DNA of 64,000 bases from Spiroplasma_E sp902809815 (GCF_964030925.1 NZ_OZ034992.1:1860001-1924000), one strand, 5' to 3'; positions 30,816 to 41,183 are shown, counted from the stretch's first letter. The notes: generated by a model not told the origin, from the letters alone. Numbers and translations are program-made.

Positions 30816-31067
30816 TTAATCACTTCTACATCAATCACAAACATATCCAAATGGTTTTGTATAATCCAAATGTTCATCAATATCATAATCATCTTCAAAT
30901 TTTCTAATATCATGTTGTTCTGCTTCTAATTCTGTTTTAAAGCGATAAAGCATTTGGATTTTGTCATCTTCATATAATTCATTACATTCAACACATCTTT
31001 TTCTTCTTTTTTTAATTTTTTTATCAATCTTTCTTAGTGCTTCATAATCAAGAATTTCTATTACCAT
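30816..31067 (-). CDS. 83-aa zinc-ribbon protein, first gene of the P2 operon
   Basis: RCVECNELY (C25/C28) and YVCDWCRSD (C-terminal pair, with TGA Trp between) form a split zinc ribbon around an acidic helix. Preceded by GGAAAGGATTATT. Confidence 0.6.
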
Positions 31068-31082
31068 AATAATCCTTTCCTA

Positions 31083-31116
31083 ATATGTTCTGTTGCTTCT
31101 AGCATAAAGAACATAT
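31083..31116. promoter_or_regulatory. Inverted-repeat operator upstream of the P2 operon
   Basis: Perfect 9-bp arms ATATGTTCT (31083-31091) and AGAACATAT (31108-31116), centred 33 bases before the first start codon; the size and symmetry suit a dimeric repressor site, or an RNA hairpin over the 5' leader. The rest of 31117-31350 is AT-rich with no gene. Confidence 0.5.
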
Positions 31117-31352
31117 ATTTTGATTTTTAGGTTATTAATAATACTACTATTCGTTTTATTCATTCCATGAAAACTGGGCTCAAAAATAAATTGTGAAATT
31201 TTAAAAAGAAATCGAGGCATTCGATTCAATATTTATTTAATTTATGTTTAATAAATTAATATTTTAATTGAACCGGCACCGCTCAATTTTTTTTACAAGT
31301 TTGAAATTTATTTTCTCGCCCAAAAAATTTTTCAAAAAAAATAAAAAATAAA

Positions 31353-31388
31353 ACCAACACTTGCTCACTGGGGAGTGGCAAGGTTGGT
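31353..31388 (-). terminator. Strong hairpin, probable terminator
   Basis: ACCAAC-CTTGC-CACT-cccc-AGTG-gcaag-GTTGGT three-part stem, with a long T run on the minus-strand side. GC-rich for this genome. Confidence 0.6.
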
Positions 31389-31414
31389 TAAATAAAGAAT
31401 AGAATTAATACAAT
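31384..31414 (+). promoter_or_regulatory. Candidate promoter for the P2 right-end RNA
   Basis: TTGGTT (31384) and TACAAT (31409), 19-bp spacing. Confidence 0.35.
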
Positions 31415-31420
31415 AGGTCC

Positions 31421-31686
31421 CTACAACAGGTCTATATATACTAGTTTCCAATTCGCTCCCACCCCAAGAATTACCATTAATGGTTAGTATATTTTATTAG
31501 GTATCACTCCACTTTTTATTTATCCATGCAAGTCCACATGTTCTAGCTACTATTTTTAACAACTGTGTTGTAGTTCACTTTTTTAGTTCCTTAACACGTG
31601 TTGATAATAGTATTAAAGAGGGTTATTAAAAATTTTAAAATTTTACAATTACAAAAAAAGACAAGATTATTTCTTGTCTTTTTCCT
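31421..31686 (+). ncRNA. Putative right-end phage RNA, P2 (about 266 nt)
   Basis: No open frame; unusually GC-rich (CTCCCACCCC, GTCCACATG). Contains an AACAACTGTGTTGTAGTT helix and ends in a terminator 40 bases before the presumed phage end, exactly as in A and P3. The primary sequence is not conserved with theirs; the equivalence rests on position, length and terminator spacing. Confidence 0.4.
31653..31683 (+). terminator. Terminator of the P2 right-end RNA
   Basis: AAAAGACAAGA-ttat-TTCTTGTCTTTTT. Confidence 0.8.
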
Positions 31687-31708
31687 TTGATAATAATTTT
31701 TTAAATGT

Positions 31709-31727
31709 ATATTTTTTAAAATACGTC
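31709..31727 (-). repeat. Probable right end of P2
   Basis: Read on the minus strand GACGTATTTTAAAAAATAT, matching the GGACGTATT start of the P3 right end. The flanking bases GAATATAAA would be the target duplication, but no matching left copy was found. Confidence 0.4.
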
Positions 31728-31887
31728 GAATATAAATTTAAGGGTAAAAGAGAATTTAATTTGTCTATCATCATTTTGAAATGGTAATTTTGAAAAGAAT
31801 TTATTTATCTAGTAATTCATCTTCCTACTTTTTTGGGAACCTCCCTTAATTTTTTTACATTTATTTTCAATTAATAAATTTTTTACT

Positions 31888-32124
31888 ATGATCAAATGTT
31901 ATTTTTTAACAATATTTTTAGGAATAATTGATAAATAATGGTTGATATTTTTATTAATAACTTTAGTAGTTTTATTTTTAACAAACATTGATAAAGTAAA
32001 TCGTGATGCTATTTCAACTAAATTTATTAAACATGATTTACTTTTACCTCTTGATGACATTATAGTATCTCCTTTTCAATGACCAATAGTTATGCAATCA
32101 AATAGTACTAATTACTTCTACTAA
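31888..32124 (+). pseudogene. Membrane-protein remnant with an internal stop
   Basis: MIKCYFLTIFLGIIDK, then TAA, then WLIFLLITLVVLFLTNIDKV in the same frame to a stop at 32122. Unrecognised; located just outside P2. Confidence 0.35.
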
Positions 32125-32281
32125 GATTTTTAGCCATTTCACTAATTTTTAATTTAAATTTCAATTGATTCTTAATATAAATTCTTTCATTTATGCCAAG
32201 ATTTTTATAAATAATTTATTTACTTGCACTTACAAGTGCAATTCAACTGTTAAATAAAATTAATTATGAATTTAAAAATTT

Positions 32282-32312
32282 AAAAAGCACCGATTACATT
32301 TGGTGCTTTTGT
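32282..32312. terminator. Bidirectional terminator
   Basis: AAAAAGCACC-gattacatt-TGGTGCTTTT. Confidence 0.8.
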
Positions 32313-32442
32313 GATTAAAAAAGTTTTCCTAAAATAATAATTAATTTTATTTAATTAAATATATATTATTTTTTAAAAAAAATGTCAAATATTTTTTCTT
32401 AAATTTCTGTAGATTATTCCTGCACCCTAAAATGAGATATTA

Positions 32443-32891
32443 TTATTGTATTTTAAATTGACTCATTGGTGGAGAATTAAATTTGCTACAAATTCGTTTA
32501 TTATTGAAAAAATGAATATATTTAGTAACATCTTCAATACCTTCTTGAATGGTATTATAGCCTTCATATGGTAATCATTCTTGTGCTAAATGCGAAAATC
32601 AGTTTTCAGATAATGCATTACCACCAAGACAATTAGGTCGTTTTTTACTTAAAATTATTTCATATTCTTTGGCTAATGATTCTAAGTCTTGATGATAATA
32701 TTGTTTGCCATTATCGGTATGAATAATCATTTTTTTGATTTGTTCTTTAGTAAAATATGATAATGCTTGTTCAACACTAGGTTTAACTAATGAATAATAA
32801 TCCATTGTTGTTGAAAATTGTCAGCCTAAAATTCCTTGCGTGTGAAAATCACGAACAGCATTTATGTATAATCACCCTTCATTGGTTTTAA
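32443..32891 (-). pseudogene. IS3-family transposase C-terminal fragment
   Basis: About 148 residues: NEGWLYINAVRDFHTQG, MIIHTDNGKQYYHQD (second catalytic Asp), GGNALSENWFSHLAQEWLP (catalytic Glu) and the usual end. The N-terminal helix-turn-helix and first Asp are missing. Related in style to the intact IS3 gene at 56311-57288 but a different element. Confidence 0.75.
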
Positions 32892-33371
32892 TTACTTACT
32901 CGTAACAATTTTTGTATAAGGTAAATAAACATTTGTATAATCAGACTTTAAATCTATAAAATACTTTGTTATTAAATCTTGATTTGGTTTAAGTTTAATA
33001 TAACCATCAATATTAAAACCTTCTAAAAAAGCATTTACAAAACCATATTTGTTTTTATTTTCTTTAAAAACAAAAAATTTTAAACTAGTTAAATTTTCTA
33101 ATTCTTTCATAATAACTGACATTTCTTTTTTCTTGTGAATAACTTTATCATAAAGTTTATGCTGTTGAATACCATAATAAATACAAAAGTCTTTTAATCA
33201 AAAACCAATATGATCAATATTTTTAATATTATTATTCTTAGTATTTAAAATTGCAAAGTTAAACAGTCTTTGTGTCATAATACCAGCACTCTCATTAGTC
33301 ACTGCACGAACAATCACATTTGACTTTTTAATAAATTTATTATCTTTTTTATCAACTAAACTATTTGACAT
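32892..33371 (-). pseudogene. N-terminal part of a Rep_3-type plasmid replication initiator
   Basis: 159 residues: SNVIVRAVTNESAGIMTQRL and FNFAILNTKN at the N-terminus, then FNIDGYIKLKPNQDLITKYF. This is the first winged-helix domain pattern of RepB/Rep_3 initiators, which are normally about 300 residues with a second domain. The gene ends where the IS3 fragment begins, so it is probably cut. Start chosen for its TAAGGAGTAAATTT site. Evidence of a plasmid integrated and then broken. Confidence 0.55.
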
Positions 33372-33418
33372 AAATTTACTCCTTAAACTAAATTTTAAAC
33401 TTGAAATTATTATAACAT

Positions 33419-33632
33419 AATTCATATCCGTTTTTCTATAATGATTATAGATAATTTTATGACCTATAATATATAATAAATATTAATAATATATAATAAA
33501 TGTTAAGTAAAATTTAAATAAAAATAGTATAATTAACTATTATTAACACATAAAATATTAATAAATATATAAAATTTTTATTTGATATATAATATTTGTC
33601 ATTATTAATTAATAGAAAAACGGATATGAATT
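33419..33632. repeat. 214-bp MITE-like element or plasmid origin segment
   Basis: Perfect 21-bp terminal inverted repeats: AATTCATATCCGTTTTTCTA at the left and its complement at 33612-33632. The interior has no frame and contains a direct repeat of TAATATATAATAAAT (about 33476 and 33497). Located just upstream of rep, it may be a MITE or part of the plasmid origin. Confidence 0.5.
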
Positions 33633-33771
33633 TCCTGTGATGATTTGTTAAACGATAAATTTTAACAAAAGACATATTCCGTAATTAAATTTTTTAAAAG
33701 TCAATTAATAATTTTAAAATTTATTTTATAATTTTGTTATTAACAATAAATTTAGAAAAGTGTTGATAAAA

Positions 33772-34449
33772 ATGATTTTTGAAAATTTAAAAAAATTAAA
33801 AAATGAAGAATTTTACAGATATTTTGGTATAAAACGTTTTCATTTTAATGAAATGTTAGAAAAATTAATTGAAATAGAAAAATTAGAAAAAAATAAAGGT
33901 CGAAAAAATAAACTTTCAGTAGAAGAAAGATTAATGATGACTTTATTATACTGAAAAGAATATTATACTTTTTTTCAAATGAGTATTAAATCTAAAATGA
34001 GCCCATCAAGTTGTTTTCGAAATATTACTTGAGTAGAAAATAAACTTAGTAACCACAAAGATTACCAATTTTTAAAAGAAAGATATAAATTAAAAATTGA
34101 TAAAAAACAAGAAAATTCAAATGAATTTCAATTTTATTTAATTGATTCAACTGAGATTGAAATTGAAAGACCAACTAAAAAAAACTACAGTTAGAATATT
34201 TTTCTGGTAAAAGTTGAATGTATTCTATAAAATTTCAAATTGTATATGATTTTTTTAATAAAAAAATTGTTGATATTTTTGCTGATAATGGTAAAGTGCA
34301 TGATTTTCAAATATTAAAAAATTCAAATCTTGAATTTTCAGAAAAAACAATAATTATTGGTGATTTAGGATATCAAGGTATACAAAATATTTATAAAAAT
34401 ACAATAATACCAATTAAAAGAACTAAAAATAAAAAATTAACTAAACAAG
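33772..34449 (+). pseudogene. IS5-like transposase interrupted by prophage P3
   Basis: Identical in sequence to copies 1 and 2 up to LTKQ, where P3 is inserted; the missing C-terminus (ERKYNKIVSKIRIKVEHV) is at 54845-55019. Confidence 0.85.
34441..34449 (+). repeat. 9-bp target-site duplication, left copy
   Basis: CTAAACAAG; the second copy is at 54836-54844. The single copy is present in the uninterrupted elements. Confidence 0.9.
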
Positions 34450-34633
34450 GGGCGTATTTCAAGTCTAGTTATAATTTAATTTTCTTTAAATAAAAGATAA
34501 AATAAATTATTAATTGTTATAAATATTATAACCCTAAATAGGGTAAATGTCAAGTCTTATTATAGATTTTATTAACTTTTATAAAATAAAAATTCCTAAC
34601 TATTTAGGTTTAGATTTATTAAATTTTATAAAT
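34450..34633. other. P3 left end region
   Basis: Terminal repeat then AT-rich sequence with an ACCCTA-aa-TAGGGT palindrome (about 34531-34545) that may be a subterminal transposase or host-factor site. No gene. Confidence 0.5.
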
Positions 34634-35797
34634 TTAAACAAATACTTTTAATTTATTAATTCTTGCTTGTTTTAATTTTAATAAATTAAAAAATGCTTCT
34701 TTTGAATAAATTTTTGCATTATTATTAGATATAGATTTTATTAAATGATAAACATCACTTTCAGCACTACAACCAATATTTCAAATAGCATTTTGATTTT
34801 CAATACCTTTTTTATTATTTTTAAAATATTCATATATTTTTTCATCAGCATTATTTTCTTTTAAATAATCTAATAATTTATAATAACAACCATTTAAAAA
34901 TAATTTATAATATGCATAATTTAATTTTTTATTATTTTCTTTTGTTCTTTTACCTTTTCCTACAATAAATACTTGTTTTAATTTTTGTAATGGATGTCAT
35001 TTATCTACAGCATAATCAATTTTTAAATAATTAGCAGTAGATTTAAGATAAGTTGCACCATCACCAGTTAATTTTAAATTTTCATTAGTATAACCAATAA
35101 AAATATTATCTAAATTAGTTATTATAGATTTACCAAATTCTTTTTTAGTAATTCTTTGACCTTTTCTAGTTGATAAAACAAAAATATATTTATTTTCTAA
35201 AACATGTCTATTATCAGTAGATTTATTTAAATCAAAACCTGTACTTATACTTACTGTTCTATGTCTAAATTTTCTTTTCTTTTTATTATCAATTAAATTA
35301 TTATATGATTCATCTGATTGAATATAAATATAATCAGTTGGTAATATTTTTATTTTTTCTTGTGGTAATTCTTGAACAAATATATTAGTTTTTTTTACTC
35401 TTCTACAAATAGTTGATAATGATATACTTATTTTTAAATTATGTTTAATTATAGGATATGTAATATTATTTAAATCTGCTTCATAAATTATTGATTTTGT
35501 TACTTGATTAGTAAATTTTTTATTTTTATCAATATTAATATATGTATCTAATGGATATAAATATTCACCAGTAATTTTATGTTGATATACTTTTCTATAA
35601 AAATCTTTTACTATTCCATACATTGATGTAAAAGTTCTTTTAGCAGTTTTAACATATTTATATTTATTTTTATCATATTCATTTTTATGTCAATATTTAT
35701 CATAATTAATTAAATTATTTTTATAATCTAATAACATTTGTTTTTCATGATTAATTTTAAACTGATTATGAGGAAATTGTTCAGGAAGTAAAATCAT
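34634..35797 (-). CDS. P3 integration transposase, UPF0236/ISLre2-like (387 aa)
   Basis: DDE transposase presumed to insert and perhaps replicate P3. Compared with the family member at 16702-17820: TDYIYIQSDESYNNL holds the first Asp, LTGDGATYLKSTANYLK the second, AVDKWHPLQKL follows, and NNKKGIENQNAIWNIGCSAE is the conserved C-terminal block. The N-terminal part (residues 1-150) is less similar. ISLre2 elements make 9-bp target duplications, which is what P3 shows. It is the only recombinase in P3 and lies at its end, transcribed outward. Confidence 0.8.
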
Positions 35798-35833
35798 AAT
35801 ATTATTCCTTTCTAAATACATAATTTTCAGTAT

Positions 35834-35850
35834 AACAATTATTAATTGTT
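35834..35850. promoter_or_regulatory. Palindromic operator between transposase and small terminase genes
   Basis: AACAATTA-T-TAATTGTT, perfect 8-bp arms, overlapping the likely transposase promoter (TTATACT on the minus strand). Suggests repression of transposition. Confidence 0.5.
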
Positions 35851-35868
35851 CAGTGTTGTAATATACTT

Positions 35869-35897
35869 TGCTTAAAATGTTATAATTAGTATATAAA
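35869..35897 (+). promoter_or_regulatory. Candidate promoter of the P3 late region
   Basis: TTGCTT followed after 17-18 bases by ATATAAAT, about 25 bases before the start codon at 35920; AGGTGAT ribosome site. Confidence 0.4.
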
Positions 35898-35919
35898 TAT
35901 TGAATATAGGTGATATAAT

Positions 35920-36300
35920 ATGCCAGAAAAAGAAAAAAAATATGGTGAAAAATTAAGTGTTAATTATAAAACTCAAATTGATAATTATTTAAGAACTAAA
36001 AAGGTTATATTAACTCCACAAGGATTAAATAATGCACTTGGAATTGATAGAAAATTTGTTTATGATTGCCGACGTAGAAGCAATCCATGACGTAAAAAAT
36101 TTATTAAAGATTATGATAATGCAAGAGCGATAATTTCAACTCATATGTTAGAAAAATCATTAGTAAAACCAGAAATAATTTATAAACATTGACAAGTTAG
36201 TTATCCGAATGAATATGATATTAATGAAGAAGATAATAACTCAAAAAGTAATATAATTATTAATATTTGTGAACCTAGAAAAATAGAAAATAATGATTAA
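35920..36300 (+). CDS. P3 small terminase subunit (126 aa, probable)
   Basis: Helix-turn-helix region LTPQGLNNALGIDRKFVYDC (residues 30-50) followed by a helical segment and KHWQVSYPNEYD, the order seen in small terminase subunits, which bind the packaging site and hand DNA to the large subunit. First late gene, separated from the scaffold by a terminator. A phage repressor with similar helix-turn-helix is the alternative. Confidence 0.55.
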
Positions 36301-36328
36301 AAACCTATAATAAATATAGGTTTTTTTC
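36301..36328 (+). terminator. Terminator after small terminase
   Basis: AAACCTATA-ataaa-TATAGGTTTTTTT. The gap to 36448 also has a possible AGTGACC/TAACCAAGT leader but no gene. Confidence 0.85.
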
Positions 36329-36447
36329 TTTATTTTAAAGGATAAAAATGATATAATTTAATAAAGTGAATATGTTAAATTAACATATATAAAAGTGACC
36401 TATTAACCAAGTGAATTATTAAAAATTAATAAAGGGAGATTAAAAGT

Positions 36448-36981
36448 ATGAGTGATTTTACTTTTGATGAAAAAGAGAATTATAGTTTAGATGATGTTAA
36501 AAATTTACTAAAACAACATAGAAATGTAGTATATGCTGAAAGTAAAAAAGATATTGAACCTAAATTAAGTGAATATGAAACTAAAATAAAAGAATATGAA
36601 AATAAAATTAATAGTTTTGAAGAGCAACAATTATTTTCAAATATTAAAGATACTAAAAAAGTAAATTTAATTAAAAATTTAATGAATACTGATAATTATA
36701 AATCTTTATCTAAACAAGAAGCATTTAATAAAATAAATGAAGATTATAAAGATTTTTTAATTGATAAATCAGAACCTATTAAACAAGAAAATAAACAACA
36801 AGATAATTCAATTAATCCTACTGATTTAATTTTAAAATTACATAATAATTCATTAGACCATTTTAAAATTGCTCAAGATTTAAAAAATAAAGCAACAACA
36901 CAAGGAATGACTAATCAAAAAGAATTAGAAGATTTAGTTGAAATTACTAGAAATGAAGTTTTTCAATCTATTAGTAAATAG
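36448..36981 (+). CDS. P3 scaffolding protein (177 aa, probable)
   Basis: Acidic, coiled-coil (KLSEYETKIKEYENKINSFE, residues 38-58), Gln/Asn-rich centre and helical C-terminus; 14 bases before the capsid gene. Length and composition are typical of capsid scaffolds. Confidence 0.6.
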   Translation: MSDFTFDEKENYSLDDVKNLLKQHRNVVYAESKKDIEPKLSEYETKIKEYENKINSFEEQQLFSNIKDTKKVNLIKNLMNTDNYKSLSKQEAFNKINEDYKDFLIDKSEPIKQENKQQDNSINPTDLILKLHNNSLDHFKIAQDLKNKATTQGMTNQKELEDLVEITRNEVFQSISK

Positions 36982-36995
36982 AAAGAAGTTTTATT

Positions 36996-38312
36996 ATGGG
37001 AGCTATAAAAATACCTGAAGCATTTTTTATTAAAGGTAATAATCCTACTGAAAATGCTATTTTAAGTGTACTTGAAGCACAAGTACGTGGTGAATTAACA
37101 AGTGAAAAATCAACAATGTTTATGCGTGGAACTTGTAGTGCTACTCAAATTGGTGAAATGGCTGGAGTTGCTATAGCAATTTATAGAGCTACAGTTCGTG
37201 TATTATGAGGATCAACATGAGATTGAAAAAATGGTACTAAAAGACAAAAAGGTGATGTTTATACAACTAAATTAGAAATTAATAAATATTTAACAATTGA
37301 TTTTGAAATTCCAGAATTTGATATTGAAAGATTTATGAAATCACCAAAAGATATTGCAGTACAAATTGTTTCAAATTGAACAGCTTCATTTATGAGAAAT
37401 TTAGGTGAAAATTTAGAATTAATATTTTTAAATGGTATTCAAGATTATGCTATTGCTAAATCATTAGTCTTACCTTTAGATTTAATTAATATGAATGCAG
37501 AACAAGCAAAAGAAGCTTATTATAAAATTTGAGCAAGAAATAATAAATTAATTAAATTAGTTAATTATATTACTGTAGGAACTAATAGAGAAGATTTAAT
37601 GGGAGCAACTGGAATTGATAGTAATTTAGGTTTATCAAAAGCATTTACTGTTTTAAATTATAGTCAAATTTCAGCAGATACATTAGCATATGGTAGAAGA
37701 TATACAAGTTTAATTGCTGGTATGGAATTTTGAGAAAGTTTTTATTTAGAACAAGAATTTATTCATGATACTGAAAAAGCAATGCATTTAGAAAAAGATT
37801 ATAGTTTAAAAAATACACATGGTTTTGTAGTTAATAGATATATGTGAGGTATGCCAATTTCATTTACTAAAATAAGACAAAAATTAGATAATGATACAGA
37901 TAATATTAAAATTATTGGTAAATGTTTATTTGCATTACCTAGTGCTATTAGACCAAATTTAATGTATTTAATTAGACCAACTATGCCTACAATTGAAGAA
38001 ATAAAAGAAGCAAGAGCAAAAGATTTTTTAACTAATCCTAAAAATGAAAATGCAACTTATCAATCAACTTTATATGATGATATTAATAAATTAAATTTAG
38101 AAGATGTTATTTATTATAGAAATTTAGGAAAAATTACTATGGCTGGTGATAAACCTACTAATGATGAATTAGAAAATGCAATAATAAATGCTGGTAATAA
38201 TGGTTATGAAAAAGGTAAAGCAAAATTTGATATTAAATCAACAAGTGCAACTATGACTGGTAATAATAGTGATTATTATGGAGTAGTAAATTTAGAATTT
38301 ACTAAAAAATAA
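36996..38312 (+). CDS. P3 major capsid protein (438 aa, probable)
   Basis: Follows the scaffold, no membrane segment, strong AAAGAAG site. Shell domain residues 1-360 with MNAEQAKEAYYKIWARNNKL and YITVGTNREDLMGATG; a C-terminal domain from about residue 365 (DVIYYRNLGKITMAGDKPTN ... SDYYGVVNLEFTKK) resembles the host lipoprotein beta-domain at 15413-16300. The capsid role is inferred from order, size and the duplicate arrangement in P2. Confidence 0.65.
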
Positions 38313-38314
38313 TT

Positions 38315-38590
38315 ATGGAATATATTTATAAATATTTTAATGAAAAAGCACATATTATTATTTATTCACCAAAACCAGAAGATTTAACTACTAGTAATGA
38401 TATTAGAGCAATTTTATTAGATGAATATCCTAAATTAAGAAATGATTATTTTATAGTAAGTGATGTACATGATAATTTTGCAATATGTGTTGGTAATAAT
38501 ATAAATTGTCAAGGAACAGTTAGAATTCAAATTAAAAAAACTAATCAATTATCAAAAGGAGAAAATAAATATGCCACAACAACATTCTGA
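38315..38590 (+). CDS. Small conserved partner protein (91 aa), P3 copy
   Basis: TSNDIRAILLDEYPKLRNDY and IVSDVHDNFAICVGNN. Ends inside the MATGGC gene (20-base overlap), whose AAAAGGAG ribosome site it contains. Confidence 0.65.
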   Translation: MEYIYKYFNEKAHIIIYSPKPEDLTTSNDIRAILLDEYPKLRNDYFIVSDVHDNFAICVGNNINCQGTVRIQIKKTNQLSKGENKYATTTF

Positions 38591-39407
38591 GACTACACAA
38601 TTGAGTAACTATACTTTAACTAAATTAATAAGAACTGGTATAAGTCCAATTTGTGCAATGATAGGTACAAGTGCTTATTATGGTCAAGTAATAGATAGTC
38701 CATTATTAGGTTCAATTAATAGTTTATTATTTGGTAAAAAATTAGGTTTAGATATTTGAAATTTAAATCAAAGACCAAATACTAAAACTAAATTAATTAA
38801 TAGTTCTAAAAAAATCTTATTAGGTTTAGGAACAATTGGATTAGCAAATTATAGTAAGTTTACTAATTCTTCCATTAATCCTAATCCAACTGAAAGTCCA
38901 ATAACAACTACTACTATTGACCCATTTCCACCAGATTTATTATTTAGTAATCCAAATACTACTGATAATCATTTAATGGATTGAGATACATATATTAGTT
39001 TAAATGCTTATGGTATATCAAATCTTATTAATGGAATTCTAGAATTAATACCTAATAAATTTGAAGCAATAAGAAAAATTTGTAATATGGCAACTGGTGG
39101 TTGTTTAATATCAAGTGGGGTTGCTATGGGTATTAATAATGATTTTAATAATGCTTATGCAGTACCTACTATTATTGCTGGTGCAAGTGAAATAATCCAT
39201 AATTTACTACCTATGGAAACTACAAATCATATTCAAGAAATGCAAGAAACATCATTTAATGATGAAACTGCAAGATTAATAAATGATAATAGATTTACTA
39301 TTAATAGTGAAACAAGTAGTCAATATGGTAGTGATAATATGAGTGAAGTACCATTAAATCATGATAATGTTTCATTAAATTGAGATTATAATCACATGAG
39401 TTTATAA
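38571..39407 (+). CDS. MATGGC-family conserved protein (278 aa), P3 copy
   Basis: Located two genes after the capsid, which favours a virion role for this three-member family. Conserved ends as in the other copies; the variable centre here is NPTESPITTTTIDPFPPD followed by LLFSNPNTTDN. Confidence 0.7.
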
Positions 39408-40318
39408 TGTTACCTTTAATTATTGAATGAATATATTATGCATTAGCAAGTAATGATATTAAATTAGCATTAATAAATGCTTTAAAAACTTATTATAAAA
39501 ATCAATCATTAAAAGCAGTATTTGATAGTGAAAATATTAGTGAAAAAGAAATACATCAACCATATAGTGTTTTTAATCCAAATATACTTAAAAAATTAAC
39601 AAGTATATTAAAACCAAGTGAATTATCTATATTACAAAATGAAATTAATAAATTTAAAAATCCAATAAATAGTTTTAAAAATTATATTATGCCAACAGAA
39701 ATTAGAACAGTTAAAAATTATGTTAATAAATTTAATAATTTATTTAAAGAAAATGAAGAAGAAATACCAAATAATGCATGAGAAGTATTATCAAGTTCAT
39801 GATTTAAAAAAGGAAGATTTATTGTTGATAATAAAAATTTAAAAATTGGAACTTTAACAACATTATTTCAAAGTGATAATGATAAAAGACAAATATGATA
39901 TGGTCCATATACTTATCCAACATTTCCACAAGAAATATGAATATTAATGACACAAGCAAAAGGTAAAAATGGTTCTGGTGCTGGAACAATATTTTGAAAA
40001 TTTTGAAATAGAAAATGATTACCAAGTCAATTAAGAAAATATGTTAAAAGTGAATTATCAAAAAAAGGTAAATATTATGGTTCACAAGATACTAGTGTAA
40101 TTTATCCAAATAATATTAATGTTCAAAAAACTATGCATTTTATTAATAGATTAGAAAAAGGTTTTTTTAAATTAAAAGAATATAAAAATTTATCTAAAAA
40201 TGAAATTGGAAGTACACAATGAAGATATGAAAGAAAACAATTATTAAAAAATTCTTTACATACAAGAAAATATATAAAAATTAAAAGAAATTCTAATTTT
40301 TATAAAACATGAAAGTAG
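39407..40318 (+). CDS. P3 minor head protein with KTSC-like region (303 aa)
   Basis: Shares one base (TAATG) with the preceding stop. Residues 130-205 (SSWFKKGRFIVDN, YGPYTYPTFPQEIWILM, GSGAGTIFWKFW) have the strand pattern and Tyr/Pro/Gly positions of KTSC domains found in phage minor head proteins; this is an impression. C-terminus strongly basic (RKYIKIKRNSNFYKTWK), suitable for DNA contact. Confidence 0.45.
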
Positions 40319-40326
40319 GTGGTTAA

Positions 40327-40806
40327 ATGGAAATTCAAAAACCAGAGTGAAAAACAAGTTATTTAATTCCTTTTACTCGTGGTAGAAGAGATTATATTAA
40401 AGATAGAAAAATATATGATTTTAGTTTATTAAATGATATTCAAAAATTAAGAAAAAAACAATTAGATTCAATTAATTTATTATCATTTATATTAATATCT
40501 TTAATTATTACTTTATGAAGTACATTACCACAAATAATAATATTACCTAAATGATTATCATTTACAAAATTAGGTATGGAACATGTAGATTGAAAACATA
40601 ATTGAGGTAATGCAATATGATTAACAATTGTACCTAGTATTGGTGGATTTGGTTTACATCATTTACCAAATAAAGCACCATCAAGAATTAAATTTATATT
40701 AAATTTAATAATTAAAATAATACCAATTTTAATATTAATTATTATTTGATATTTACCAAAAATAGAAAAAGAAATAAGAAAAATAAAAAAAGAAAAGGTG
40801 GAATAA
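40327..40806 (+). CDS. P3 membrane protein (159 aa)
   Basis: Three hydrophobic spans (LLSFILISLIITLWSTLP; NAIWLTIVPSIGGFGL; IKIIPILILIIIWYLP) and a basic tail. Between minor head and fibre genes. A membrane-embedded virion or channel protein for a wall-less host is possible. Confidence 0.5.
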
Positions 40807-40809
40807 AAA

Positions 40810-41160
40810 ATGAATTTATCTACAACAGTAATATCAGCAGTATTAAGTGGAGCAGTTGCTAGTGGAGTAATTGTAACTATTGTTTTATTATTTTTATCAA
40901 AATTTATTAAAAAATCAAAACAATCAAATTTAGCAAAAGAATTAAAAAATAATAAAGAATTAGAATTTATTAAAGCAAATATTAAACAAATAAATTCTCA
41001 ATTACAATTAGAAACTACATCAATTGCTAAATCTTTAGATAGTTTTAATAATGATGAAGAAAAGCAAGAAGTATTTAAAAATACTATTATTAGTCAAAGA
41101 GCTTCTAAAAAAGAATTATCAGAAAAAGATAAGAAAAAAGTAACTAAATTTAAAATTTAA
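40810..41160 (+). CDS. P3 single-span coiled-coil protein (116 aa), holin- or spanin-like
   Basis: TM segment ISAVLSGAVASGVIVTIVLLFL (residues 8-30, Gly/Ala-rich) followed by a long charged helix (LAKELKNNKELEFIKANIKQ). Followed by a terminator, so last in its transcript. Confidence 0.5.
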   Translation: MNLSTTVISAVLSGAVASGVIVTIVLLFLSKFIKKSKQSNLAKELKNNKELEFIKANIKQINSQLQLETTSIAKSLDSFNNDEEKQEVFKNTIISQRASKKELSEKDKKKVTKFKI

Positions 41161-41183
41161 AGGGTTTAAATACCCTTTATTTT
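41158..41183 (+). terminator. Terminator before the fibre gene
   Basis: AAAGGGT-ttaa-ATACCCTTTATTTT. Confidence 0.75.

Larger units (their letters stand above)
33671..34449 (+). mobile_element. Left half of IS5-like element, copy 3, split by P3
   Basis: Starts with GACATATTCCGTAATT and contains transposase frame A (33772-34194) and part of frame B. It is interrupted after CTAAACAAG; the remainder resumes at 54836. Sum of halves minus the duplicated 9 bases is 1156 bp, identical to copy 2. Confidence 0.9.

Noticed and set aside
31262..31290. tRNA-like T-arm (GGTTCAATTA on the minus strand)
   Set aside because: No matching acceptor, D or anticodon stems can be drawn around it.
31353..31686. 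RNase P, tmRNA, SRP or 6S RNA in the GC-richer segment right of P2
   Set aside because: None of the diagnostic conserved motifs of those RNAs is present; the position fits a phage RNA better.
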